From positions 682,001 through 746,000 of the forward strand of contig JBAIAC010000132.1 in the NCBI GenBank assembly GCA_037349315.1: 64,000 nucleotides of DNA. The letters run 5' to 3'. Position 1 is the first letter of the stretch, and each line of letters opens with the position of its first letter. Below are positions 1-10,704 of the stretch, in pieces. The translations under genes and the position numbers were made by a program. Below the pieces are notes generated by a model. That model worked only from the letters and a program-made list of their open reading frames with translations, was not told where the DNA came from and ran no database searches. The DNA comes from Chelydra serpentina (lineage: Eukaryota > Chordata > Testudines > Chelydridae).

Positions 1-3000
1 TTATTAGATGATTAGATAGATAGATAGATATTAGATAAATAAACAGATAATTAGATAGTTAATTAGATAGACAGATAATTGGATAATTAGATAGATAGTT
101 AGCAAGATAGATAATTAGAGAGATAGATAGATAATTAGAGAGATAGATAATTAGATAGATATTAGATAGATAAATAGATATTAGATAGATAATTAGATGG
201 ATAGATAATTAGATATTTAGATAGATAAATAGATAGATAGAAAATTAGATAATTAATAAGATAGATAATTAGATAGCTAGATAGATAATTCGATAGATAA
301 TTAGATAGATAGATGATTAGATAGATAATTTGATAGATAATTAGAGAGATAGATATTAGATAGATAAATATATAATTAGATATATAATTAGATAGATAAG
401 CAGATAATTAGATAGTTAATTAGATAAACAGATAATTAGATAATTAGATAGATTGGTAGATTATTAGATGGATAGATAATTAAATAGATAGAAAATTAGA
501 TAATTAGAAAGATAGGTCCTTAGATAATTAGATATATAGATAGATAATTAGATAGATGTGTCAATTATTAGATAGGTAGATAATTTGATAGATAATTACA
601 TAGATAGATAATTAGATATGTAGGTAATTAGATAATTACATATTAGGTAATTAAATAGATAAATAGATAGATATTTAGATAGCTATATAGATAATTAGAT
701 CGATAGATAAATAATTAGATAGATAGAAAATTAGATAATTAGAAAGTTACATAATTACATAGATAATTAGATATATAGAGAGATAATTAGATAGATAATT
801 AGATAGACAGATAATTAGATATATTATGAGATAAGTAAATAGATAATTAGAAATATAAATAGATAGCTAGATAGATAATTAGATAGATAGATAATTAGAT
901 AGATTGGTAGATTATTAGATAGATAGATAATTATATAGATAGATAGATAAATAGATAGATAGAAAATTAGATAGATAGATAATTAGATAGATAGTTAATT
1001 AGATAGATTATTAGATAAATATATAGATGGATAATTAGATAGATAATTAGATAGATAGATGATTAGATAGATATTAGATAGATAAACAGATAATTAGATA
1101 GTTAATTAGATAGACAGATAGTTGGATAATTTGATAGATAGTTAGCAAGATAGATAATTAGAGAGATAATTAGAGAGATAGATAGATAATTAGAGAGATA
1201 GATAGATAATTAGATAGATAGACAATTAGATAGATATATATTAGATAGATAGATAGATATTAGATAGATAATTAGATATTTAGATAGATAATTAGATAGA
1301 TAATTAGATTTATAGATAATTACATAGATAATTAGATAGATACATAATTAGAGATGTAGGTAATTAGATAATTACATATTAGGTAATTAAATAGATAAAT
1401 ATATAGATAGATATTTAGATAGCTATATAGATAATTAGATAGATAAATAATTAGATAGATAGAAAATTAGATAATTAGAAAGTTACATAATTACATAGAT
1501 AATAAGATAGATAGAGAGATAATTAGATAGATAGGTAGATTATTAGCTAGATAGATAATTAGATAGATTATTAGATAAATACATAGACAAATAGACAGCT
1601 AGATAGATAATTAGATAGATAGATAATTAGATAGACAATTGGATAGATGTTTAGATAGCTAGATAGATACTTAGATAGATAATTAGATAGATAGATAATT
1701 AGATAGATTACTAGATAAATAAATAGATAATAAGAAAGATAAATAGATATCTAGATAGATAATTAGATAGATAGACAATTAGATAGATTGGTAGATTATT
1801 AGTTAGATAGATAATTATATAGATAGATAGATAATTAGATAGATAGAAAATTAGATAATTAGAAAGATAGATAATTAGATAGATATGTTGATTATTAGAT
1901 AGGTAGATAATTAGATGGATAAATAGCTAGATAGATAATTAGATGGATAGATAATTAGATAGATAGATAATTAGATAATTAGAAAGATAGATCCTTAGAT
2001 AATTAGATAGATAATTAGATAGATATGTCGATTATTAGATAGGTAGATAATTAGATAGATAATTACATAGATAGATAATTAGAGATGTAGGTAATTAGAT
2101 AATTACATATTAGGTAATTAAATAGATAAATAGATAGATAGATATTTAGATAGCTAGATAGATAATTTGATAAATAGATAAATAATTAGATAGATAGAAA
2201 ATTAGATAATTAGAAAGTTACATAATTACATAGATAATTAGATATATAGAGAGATAATTAGATAGATAGATAATTAGATAGATTTTTAAATAAATAAATA
2301 GATAATTAGAAATATAAATAGATAGCTAGATAGATAATTAGATAGATAGATAATTAGATTGATAGATAATTAGATAGATTGGTAGATTATTAGATAGATA
2401 GATAATTATATAGATAGATAGATAATTAGATAAATAGAAAATTAGATAATTAGAAAGACAGAGAATTAGATAGATATGTTGATTATTAGATAGGTAGATA
2501 ATTAGATAGATAAATAGATAGATAGATAATTAGATAGATAGATAATTATATAGATAGATAATTAGATAGATTATTAGGTAAATATATAGATAATTGGATA
2601 GATAAATAGATAGCTAGATAGATAATTAGATAGATAGAAAATTAGATAATTAGAAAGATAGATAAATAGCTAGATAATTAGACAGCTAGACAGATAATTA
2701 GATAGATAATTAGATAGATTGGTAGATTATTAGATAGATAGGTTGATTATTATATAGATAGATAATTAGATAGATAATTAGATACATATGTAGATTATTA
2801 GATAGATGGATAATTAGATAGATAATTAGATAGATAGATGATTAGATAGATATTAGATAGATAAACAGATAATTAGATAGTTAATTAGATAGACATAGTT
2901 GGATAATTTGATAGATAGTTAGCAAGATAGATAATTAGATAGATAATTAGAGAGATAGATAATTAGATAGATATATATTAGATAGATAGATAGATATTAG

Positions 3001-3100
3001 ATAGATAATTAGATATTTAGATAGATAAATAGATAGATAGAAAATTAGATAATTAATGAGATAGATAATTAGATAGCTAGATAGATAATTAGATAGATAG
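1..3100 (+). repeat. GATA-type satellite block 1
   Basis: Long run of GATA tetramers interrupted by AATT, giving a loose 12-bp-like period (TAGATAGATAAT) with many point variants. The GATA-rich strand is the + strand. No gene is supported; open frames on the minus strand are only translated repeat (Tyr-Leu-Ser-Asn patterns). A recognisable variant containing AGCAAG recurs at about 101, 1144 and 2921, so the block has a loose higher-order structure. The last 250 bp before the U unit match, variant for variant, the satellite next to the other two U copies. It resembles Bkm/GATA satellite of reptile genomes; the chromosomal location is unknown. Confidence 0.97.
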
Positions 3101-3778
3101 TTGGCCACCCCTGTTGTAGGGACTGGTGGGGGCTCGTGTTGCAACAGTCAGTTCTCAGCGTTCCCTTTTGATTTGAATGTGGGCATCTTTCAGTTCTCCT
3201 GCAGCTTCAGCCTTTCAAGTGCCTTGGAGGCAGAATTCGATTATTTTCTCTTTCCGCAGACTAGTCTGGGTGAATTTCCATGGATATAACCTAAAGGGAA
3301 GATAACAAAACTGGTGTCGAATTTAGATTGATATTTCCATAAATAGTATTTCCCTTGGGGAATGGGAACTCCTAATGCACTCCTGGCCTTCAAGTAGAGA
3401 ATATTAACCTTTTGTCTCATGTAATGATTGTCTCATGTATGTGTATCTCCGAATTTACATGATTGAAACACACATAAATGAGCTCAAATATGCAGAAAAA
3501 ATAAATCTGAAGCTATTGAAAGTGCTACAGCTCCACTCCCAGCCCCTAGCTGTCATCTTGGTAGTTCTCTCAGAAATAATCTCATGGAGATAGACTTCAA
3601 AACCCCCATTGGGCTATATAAAATAGATGTGTAAATTCCCCCCTGCAATTCCTTTCCAGGAAAGGAGTTTAAATAAACTGCCGACCAGATTTCCCATGGG
3701 TCTCGGTGTGATTTCTTTGTTATTGTTTTGGTGGCCTAACTTCTGATTGGACGTTATAAAGAGTATGGGAAATTGTTC
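3101..3778 (+). repeat. Unit U, proximal part (copy 1)
   Basis: Unique-looking DNA adjoining the satellite and repeated almost identically at 40534-41213 (+) and 21949-22629 (-). No convincing gene. The boundary reads on the minus strand as CAGGGGTGGCCAACC running into the satellite, which resembles a hAT-type transposon terminus. A short open frame in the first 190 bp is conserved between copies only because the copies are nearly identical; it has no recognisable domain. Confidence 0.85.
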
Positions 3779-3786
3779 ATTTAAAG

Positions 3787-4532
3787 CAGGCCTGCACTCG
3801 TAAAGCGGCGAGGACCATATTACTCCAAAGAAAACAGCTGAGGGCCGAAACCCCCCAGCCCCGCAGAAACACCGCCCCCCCGCCCAGCACCGCCCGCTCT
3901 GCGGAAACAACCCCTCCTTCCCCAGCGCTGGGGTGTGGAAGCCTGTAGAGGGGGAAAGAAACAGCGCGCATAGGGTGACCGGATCACAGCAGTAAATAGG
4001 ACCCACCCACTCCCCGCTCCGCCCCACCCGGAGGTGTGAATGAGGAAGGCAGCACCTCCAGACAGCTGCAACCCTTGGAGAGGGGATGGGAACCAGACCA
4101 AGGACAATCAGACTTGTCAAGTTGGCTGACTAGAGAAGAGCAGACACACTGACGGCCTCGGGGGTTAGAAGCAAGCACCGTCCTTTGGGAAAACCCTCTT
4201 TGCAGCATTGGGACAACCCCCAGGCCAGAGACAAGCAGAAAAAAGGACCAACGGACACAGTCCCAGAATTTGAATTTGGGAGATTTGCTGCCAGCTCACC
4301 TGCCTGCCCGCTGCTGGCCTCTTACCTTCTGCCGCTGCCCCCGCCCCCTGCCGCTGATTCACCCACTCCCCAGCCTGGCACTGGCCTCTTCAGCAGCCCG
4401 CCCATCTGCCGGCCGTCCAGCCCGCCGTTGGCTTGCCTCACCCCGCATTTGCCTACTCACCCCCCCCACGGGTGGCACAGTGAGCCCACGCGGGCCACAT
4501 GCAGCCCCCGGGCCGCACATTGTGCAGGCCTG
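3787..4532. mobile_element. Non-autonomous hAT-type element in U copy 1
   Basis: A 746-bp element with perfect 11-bp terminal inverted repeats (CAGGCCTGCAC at the left, GTGCAGGCCTG at the right). It is flanked by identical 8-bp target duplications ATTTAAAG at 3779-3786 and 4533-4540. An 8-bp duplication and a CAG-starting terminus are standard for the hAT superfamily. The interior is GC-rich and encodes no transposase. Open frames across it (up to 168 codons) are not conserved in frame between copies. The same element and duplications recur at 41222-41973 and 21188-21940. Confidence 0.88.
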
Positions 4533-4757
4533 ATTTAAAGTTTACTGGTTATTTTCCCCATGCTAATACATTCCAGATTTTGAAATAGTTGAGAATAAGT
4601 CAACATATTTGCAGCTGCTAATCCATCTTTCCCGCCCCTCAAACCTTCTAGATGACAATCTTTTGTTCCTTTTACTGGGTTCTCTGGGAACAGAGGCTTA
4701 TTGGTTTTCACCTTGGCCTTATCTGTCCCCAGTGTCCGAGCATTCTGTGCACAAAGG

Positions 4758-5855
4758 AGTGACGTTATTGACAATAACTGCGACCATACAGATCATTGTT
4801 ACAACCAAGGTCCTGTAGTGGCACCAAATCTTATATAAAGGGGGTCAAATGAGGTGTCTAAGACCAGGTTATGCTTGGCTGGTTATGATTATGCCATTTA
4901 TATGCATGTATCAGTTTTGTAGTTGAAGTTATGAATATTGGCTTCATACTGTCTGTAGTTCAATGGCTTTATACTGTATGTCTGTCTTTCAAACTGGGGC
5001 TGGGCTTCTGGGACCCAGGACAAGCTATCAGCTCTGCCAGGCATGCTGATGGCCCATTAAGGACCATCGACTATACAATTAGCCCATTGAGAGGAGGCAG
5101 ACACACCTTATGATTCAGTAAGGTATGCAGAGACTTGCCCATGTGACTCCAGACTCCATTTTGCTGTGATTTTCCACAGTAAGGAAAGAGGTGTCTTTAC
5201 ACCTGGAAGAAACGATAAAAGGCAGCTGCCTCATCTCCATTTTGTCTTCATTTCCTGCTTCTTACCTCTGGAGGAACCTTTCTACAAATGGAAGCTCTGA
5301 ACAAAGGACTGAAGGACCCATCCCAGCTGGGGATGTAATCCAGAGATTTGATTTGAACCTGCAGTATTCCATCTCTGCAAGCCTGAACCAAGAACTTTGC
5401 CATTACTGTATGTAATTGATTCCTTTTAACCAATTCTAGCTCTCATCTATACCTTTTTCCTTTTATGAATAAACCTTTAGATTTTAGATTCTAAAGGATT
5501 GGCAACAGCGTGATTTGTGGGTAAGATTTAAGTTGTATATTGACCTGGCTCTGAGGTTCGGTCCTTTGGGATCGGGAGAACCTGTTTTCTTTTACTGGGG
5601 CATTGGTTTTCATGACCATTTGTCCCCATAACGAGTGGCACTGGTGGTGAGACTGGGAAACTGGAGTATCTTAGGGGATTGCTTGGGATGACTTGTGGTT
5701 AGCCAGTGGGGTAAAACCAAAGTCTCCTCTGTCTGGCTGGTTTGGTGCCTTAGAGGTGGAAGAACCCCAGCCTTGGGCTGTAGTTGCCCTGCTTGAAGCA
5801 ATTTGTCCTGAACTGGCACTCTCAGTTTGGTCCCGCCAGAACCAGCATCGTTACA
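4758..5855 (+). mobile_element. Solo LTR of the Ty3/gypsy-type element
   Basis: A 1,098-bp LTR closely matching the LTRs at 50526-51622 and 10705-11800. It is flanked by 5-bp duplications AAAGG at 4753-4757 and 5856-5860, the length usual for Ty3/gypsy. It ends CATCGTTACA. The first bases are AG where the other copies have TG. No internal region follows, so this is a solo LTR left by LTR-LTR recombination. A polyadenylation signal AATAAA lies near 5468. The TATAAAA seen in the right-arm LTR reads GATAAAA here, so its promoter is probably weakened. Confidence 0.88.
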
Positions 5856-5860
5856 AAAGG

Positions 5861-6350
5861 AGTGAAGCATTTTTGCAACTAGGCCCAGGCAATGACCAAA
5901 GAAAATAGAAATTGACCTTTGTTTTACCCATGTCTGTCAACTGGCAGAGGAGGAGTGAGATCCATGGAGTGAGAGTCAGGCTAGGAAACGTAGCCAGTGA
6001 CTGTGCTAGGACGGGAAGATCTGGTACGTGGAAGTTTATTATAGAGCAAAAGGAGAGAAGCTGTGATGTGCTCCATCCAAGCCAGGCTATAACAAAGGGG
6101 GAACAGGGGTCCTGGTGCCTCTCCCCAAGGAAACCTCAAAGCATCTCCTCTTGAACAGGAGCAGCAACTTTCATACTAGAAGTCGAGGCCAATTTTAGGT
6201 TCATAAATTAATAGTTTCAAAGGCTCTAAGGCCAGGCCTGATAATCTAGTCTGACCTCCGGCACAACAAAGACCCTAGAACTTCCCCAGAAGAATTCCTG
6301 TTTCACAATGGTCCCATGTGTGATCCCCACCTGAGGCTGGGTCTAGTCAT
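5861..6350. other. Intergenic stretch, nothing recognised
   Basis: No supported gene. Around 6230-6300 the sequence has a faint resemblance to dispersed CR1/SINE 3' sequences of reptiles, too weak to call. Confidence 0.5.
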
Positions 6351-6422
6351 GGGGGTAGAGCTCAGTGGTAGAGTGTTTGACTGCACCGTAAGTAGTCCTT
6401 GGTTCAAATCCAAGTGCCCCCT
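6351..6422 (+). tRNA. tRNA-Cys-like sequence, probably a pseudogene
   Basis: 72 bp aligning to vertebrate tRNA-Cys(GCA). The acceptor stem GGGGGTA/TGCCCCC is intact, the A-box region reads TAGAGCTCAGTGG, the anticodon loop is CTGCACC with GCA in the expected place, and the T arm CTTGG/CCAAG is intact with loop TTCAAAT. The anticodon stem is damaged: A31 faces G39, and G30 pairs with T40 only as a wobble. It sits directly upstream of a CR1 3' end, so it may be a dispersed copy rather than a working gene. Confidence 0.6.
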
Positions 6423-6439
6423 TTGATGCCTTTGTTAAT

Positions 6440-6802
6440 AAGAAACCGGTTTAAAACAAAGAAAGGGAAGTATTTTTCCACACAACGTACAGTTAACCTG
6501 TGGATCTCTTTGCCAAGTATGTTGTGAAGGCCAAGACTATAACAGGGTTGAAAAATGAACTAGATAAATTCATGGAGCATAGGTCCATCAATGGTTTTAA
6601 CCAGGATGGGAAGGGATGGTGTCCCTAGCCTCTGTTTGCCAGAAGCCAGGAATGAACAACAAGGAAGGGATCATTTAATGATTATCTGTTCATTCCCTCT
6701 GGGACACCTGGCACTGGTCACTGTCGGAAAACAGGATACTGGGCTAGATGGACCTTTGGTTTGACCCAGTATGGCCGATCTTATGTTGTTTATGTTCTTA
6801 GT
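6440..6802 (+). mobile_element. CR1 LINE, 5'-truncated 3' end
   Basis: The sequence corresponds to the end of CR1 ORF2 and the 3' UTR. The terminal part (GGGCTAGATGGACCTTTGG, then GACCCAGTATGGCC, then TTATGTT repeats) is typical of turtle and crocodilian CR1 copies. Only the last ~360 bp are present, as is usual for CR1. No open reading frame remains. Confidence 0.8.
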
Positions 6803-6941
6803 TGTATGAACCAGTCTTGGCTATTAGAGGAGCAGATGGTTTCAAAAGACCACTCTCTTGGATCTGGGAATCCTGGGCAAACTAATTTCCTTTCTTTAGA
6901 GAATGACAGAAAAACCCATTTCCTCCTTCTTTCTATTCCAG

Positions 6942-7083
6942 GAGAGAATAGTTTCCTCTCGAAGAAAGTGGACGTGCTTTTCCCTGAAGAAGGAGAAGAA
7001 GAAGAAAGCAGCTGAGAACTGGGTAGAGTCAGAGGAGGAGAAGCTGCAGGAGAAGCCAGACCAAGTCCAACAGGATCTTAGAG
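6942..7083 (+). CDS. Candidate internal exon E1, Lys/Glu-rich
   Basis: 142 bp preceded by a strong acceptor (TCCTCCTTCTTTCTATTCCAG) and followed by a good donor (AG|GTGAGG). It reads without a stop in phase 0 and ends in phase 1. The 47 codons are highly charged, with a KKEKKKK cluster and an acidic stretch. Its end phase fits the start phase of the candidate exon at 8834-8934, and joining them keeps the frame open. No domain is recognised. It could be a 5' exon of the HEAT-repeat-like gene inferred from 55327-55481 and 57692-57844; that link is inference. Confidence 0.4.
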
Positions 7084-7369
7084 GTGAGGATACAGACCAC
7101 ATGGTTAGCGAGGAGCCTGTGAGGAATACTCACACCAGTCACTCTACAAGCCTTATGTAAGCAGGAGAATGGTTTTGCTATTGTGGGGTATTTTCCTGGC
7201 CTCTGCACTAATCCGGTGAAATGGGCTAGCGGAAGAATCTGAGTCCTCGCTCCCACTTCCTTTACCCAGAGGCCTCCCTGCTCTCGAGGTCTCCCCTTCC
7301 ACTCTCCTGTCTGGCAGAGTTCTCGTAAGCCCGACAAGACTGGGCCCAAGATTCCTAGGAGGCTCCACC

Positions 7370-7744
7370 CAGTAGCGTAGCCGGGGGGAGCAGAGGTAGC
7401 GGCCGCTCCCCCTGTGAGCAGAAGCGGTGCCTTAAAAGGGAAGTGGCCCCTTTTTTTAAAAGGGGGAGCGGAGCTAAAAAAAGGAGCCGCTTCTTTTTAA
7501 GGCACCGCTTCTTGCACTCAACCGGCGGCGCTCCGGGTCTTCGGCGGCGGGTCCTTCACTCGCTCCGGGTCTTCGGCGGCATTTCGGCGGCGGGTACCAC
7601 CGAGGACCCGGGGTGAGTGAAGGACCCGCCGCCGAAGTGCCGCCGAACAGCTGGAGCGTCGCCAGAGCGCCGCCGGGTGAGTACAGGGGGAGGCGCCTTT
7701 TTTAGCTCCGCTCCCCCTGTACTCTGGTCCTGGCTACGCGGCTG
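7370..7744. mobile_element. 375-bp GC-rich hAT-type MITE
   Basis: Termini CAGTAGCGTAGCC (left) and GGCTACGCGGCTG (right) form imperfect inverted repeats. They are flanked by identical 8-bp duplications GCTCCACC at 7362-7369 and 7745-7752. The interior is GC-rich with internal complementary tracts (GGAGCGGAGCTAAAAAA near 7466 against a TTTTTTAGCTCCGCTCC tract near 7699), so it can fold extensively. No coding capacity. Unlike the hAT element in U, I see no second copy here. Confidence 0.82.
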
Positions 7745-7752
7745 GCTCCACC

Positions 7753-8833
7753 CCCAACCTCGCTGTGGTCACCTAGGACAGGGGCTAGGGTGTCCCCACT
7801 CCGGGGTGCTCTCTCTGCACTGGCACTTCCCTCACCCACTCATCATTACATACAGTTTAAAGCAAATACAATGTATTCAGCAATGAATGTAAAAAAGAAT
7901 AAGGAAACATGGGAAAGGTGAAAGGAAACACGTCACCCGCTCTGTGGCAGGAACATCATGAACAGTGTCTCTGCAATGTCAGGGCAGTTCACAGTCGGTT
8001 CCTTGTAGGTCCCAGGCTCCTTCTCAGACCCTGGCTGTGCTGCAGGGATGCTGTGGGTTGGACACTTGCTCTGGTGGTGGCCACACACCTCTAGGCTTTG
8101 GGTGGTGGGACCCATCTTCCCAGCATCAGCCCCCTGTCGGGTTCAGATCCCCCTCCCAGTCTGGCCTGCAAGGACCCTTGGCCGGGGGTGTCTTTCTGTG
8201 CTGGGCCCTTTGCCCAGGGTCCCCCTTGGCTGGCCCCAGTTGCTCTCTGCACCCAGCTCCAGACTGCTCCAGCTCCAGCCCCAGCCCCAATGTTCTAGCT
8301 CCGGCTCCACCCTGCCTCAGCACTGCTGCTGCTGCTCTGCCCCCAGTCCCCGAGGCTGCTTCTCTGGCCCCGCTGGCTCTGTGGCCTCAGCCCCGCTCCC
8401 AGCACAGGGTCTGCTCTCCCTGGGCTGTGTGCCTGGCCCCGCTGGCTGGCCCGGCTCTGTTCCCCAGCTCAGCTCGGGCCCCTGCTCTCTCCTTCGCTCG
8501 GCCCCACTCTGTCTGACCCAGGCAATTCCAGCTCCCATGGAGGACAGGACCTTTCTGAGCCCCTAACTCTGACATTAACCTGCCCGCCCCGGCAATCAGG
8601 CTGACCTGGAGCGTTGGCTTCTCTCCATTGCCCCTGGGGACTGGAAGTCTCAGAGTCCTGGTTTCCCATCGACCCTTCCCCTTCCTTTTGGTACTGGGAC
8701 CTAGCTCTGCCAGCAACCTTCAGTCTGGCCCTGGGCGATTCACGTCAGGGCTCTGTGCTCGACGTCCATCCTCTGTAAACCAGGGATAACACATGGAAAA
8801 GCAAAGGGCTAAGAATGTTTCTTTCTGCTCCAG
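7753..8833. other. GC-rich non-coding stretch
   Basis: No supported gene. The part from 7960 to 8560 is rich in CAGCTCC/CCCCAG and CTG tracts that open long frames on both strands by composition alone. Around 8650-8790 there is a weak MIR-like pattern (a CTCTGCCA segment followed by a region resembling the conserved SINE core), too degraded to call. Confidence 0.6.
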
Positions 8834-8934
8834 GGACGATGACTGAGGCGGTGGAGATGAAGGGGAGCCCAGAAGAGCAGGAAGAAGACGACACTCCCAC
8901 CTCCTCATTAACGAGCATCTCCCATATGATGATG
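8834..8934 (+). CDS. Candidate exon E2, acidic
   Basis: 101 bp after a strong acceptor (TTTCTTTCTGCTCCAG) and before the donor GATG|GTAATG. It takes two bases to complete a codon (phase 1 in), then has 33 open codons and ends in phase 0. The incoming phase matches the end of the exon at 6942-7083. An ATG lies two codons in, so it could also be a first coding exon. The product is acidic (GSPEEQEEDDTP) followed by Ser/Thr residues and SISHMMM. It lies just outside the left arm of the palindrome, 58 bp from the breakpoint. Confidence 0.42.
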
Positions 8935-9384
8935 GTAATGATGCTTTGTGACTGTGCTAATGGAAAGCATCCCCTGCTGTGTGTATTAGTATCTCCGGAG
9001 CTGGTATCTCTGACAGGAGAACTACATGCCCCTTGCTCAGGGAGCTGAAGAGAAACACTCTTCAAGTGTGATCAGCTCCAGCCAGTCTTGACGAGTTTCT
9101 CTGGGTTGTTTGAATGAGGCCCAGATTGACCAAGGGGTTTAGGCACCTAAAGAAGCGCGGAGGTGCTTAGTGGGATTCGCAGAAGTGTCTGACTCAGGTG
9201 CCTGATTCCGATGCACTTTCCATGAGACACAGGCCCTGCTGAAAATCAGACGAGGCCCAGACCTGCACTTGTAGGGGTAACCCACACACCTCCTGGGTGT
9301 GGCGTTCTGTCCCATCGAGTCGCACCAAGATCACTTACAGGCAGAGATCAAAGGGGTCTGCTCTAGAGCCGTAACGAACAGCCA

Positions 9385-9459
9385 GTTGGCTTTTAGCTCA
9401 TGTGGTAGAGGCTCATGCACTAAGCTCCAGAAGTCCCAGGTTCCATCCTGCCTGCCAAC
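9385..9459 (+). tRNA. Degenerate tRNA-like sequence
   Basis: GTTGGC...GCCAAC can form an acceptor stem. TAGCTCATGTGGTAGAGG resembles an A box and D arm, and GGTTCCATCC resembles a B box. The T stem does not pair well and the anticodon cannot be assigned with confidence. Probably a tRNA pseudogene or SINE head. The mirror copy is at 56463-56537. Confidence 0.4.
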
Positions 9460-9690
9460 ATCTGGGCTCTGTCCGAGTTACAAAGGCCTCTAGCTGCCTT
9501 CGTTACTCTTCTGGTTAGTGACCGAGCTCCCTGCCGCACATACAAACGTCTGCAATTCTGGGAGCTTCTGACATGACGGGGGCCTGGATTATCTATGCAA
9601 GTGTGTGTCACGCTGCTGTGCTCTACTGCGTTCTCCGCTGCTGGCATCCAGGACACAGACGGTGCTAATCCAGCGCCACGCAGGCCAGCT

Positions 9691-10586
9691 GCCCTCAAAT
9701 CCCTTCCAGTTCAGGTGGATTTTAGCCAAAGGCACTCTGACAAGATACTGAGATTGGGCTACAACAGTTACTTCCTCACCCGGCCAATAATCTTCCTCCC
9801 TGACAAGACTTTCTTTAACCAAAGTAATGTCTGCTGCAGTGTCCCTCCATGCCACACACCTTACTCCATTAACTTCTGCACTGCTAATAAACTCGGCATT
9901 ATTTCGCCCATATTTAGCTTTAATACGAGTTTTAAAGTCAAATTCTTCAGAGACCACAGAAACAGCATTTGCACACAGGGCACCAGCGCTGGGCTCTGTG
10001 TGGCTTGCCTGTGAGTTTATAACAATCGTATTAGCATTTGCCCTGGCATTTGGGGTTGCTGGTTTTGGGCTGCCCTTCAGGATCGGGCAATCTGGTCTCA
10101 TGTGGCCCAGCTCAGCACATTGATAGCATTGGACCGGTTTATTCTTGGGGTGAGGGTACCTACCCTCTGGGTCCCCATGAGCTCCTTTAGAGGAGTCAGG
10201 GTCAGGTTTACTTTTAAATCCTTCCCTCCTCTTGAACTGGGGATACTGGTGATTAAGTTTCCCGGGGGTCCACACACTTCTCGAGCCCTGTTTTGGGTAT
10301 GGGCATCCGCAATCTCTGCAGCCCGTAGGACTGACTCTGGGTCCCTGTCACACACAGCTGCTCTCACATGGTCAGGCACAATGTCTAAGAACTGTTCCAA
10401 AGTGATTAAATCCAGCAGTTTGTCAAAACTCCCATGTACCTTTGCTCCTGCCTCCTGATCACTGGCCATTAACAGATCTCTCATTTCTTGGTTTGTAGCT
10501 TTCTTTCTAAAGCTTATCCCCTTTTCTGCACACAAATCTTTCAGGGCTGTTTTCCCAAGGCCCTTATATGCTCTTCGCTCACCCAT
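9691..10586 (-). pseudogene. gag: Gag-protease pseudogene with two deletions (left arm)
   Basis: Minus-strand relic of the Ty3/gypsy-type Gag at 51741-53317. The start (MGERRAYKGLGK) is kept, then 217 codons are lost in frame: the coiled coil and most of the SCAN-like domain are missing between the N-terminal segment and KVHGSFDKLL. The same frame break as in the right arm, in a run of five C, separates the capsid part from the zinc-knuckle (CX2CX4HX4C) and protease part (RDTAAD). The protease frame is cut by a second deletion at 9690-9692 and runs into unrelated sequence. Both deletions have 3-bp GCA microhomology at the junction. Non-functional. Confidence 0.85.
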
Positions 10587-10704
10587 TGTAACTGCTCCTT
10601 AACCAACCCAACTCTCAATACCAAAATTCAAATGTGGATAGCGTGGGGCTCTGACCCAAAGCTTAATTGACCTGGTTCTGTGGATCCTTGCACGACTACG
10701 CCAC

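Noticed and set aside
2947..3144. Open frame of Tyr-Leu-Ser-Asn repeats (and 35345-35542)
   Set aside because: Translated GATA satellite; no start context or conservation beyond the repeat.
3614..4120. 168-170-codon minus-strand frame present in all U copies
   Set aside because: It runs across a transposon terminus and its lengths and internal frames shift between copies; conserved only through duplication.
4185..4538. 117-codon Pro-rich frame
   Set aside because: Lies in the GC-rich hAT-type element; compositional.
7965..8566. Long frames of 172-183 codons on + and others on -
   Set aside because: CAGCTCC/CCCCAG-rich low-complexity DNA opens all frames; no domain or splice support.
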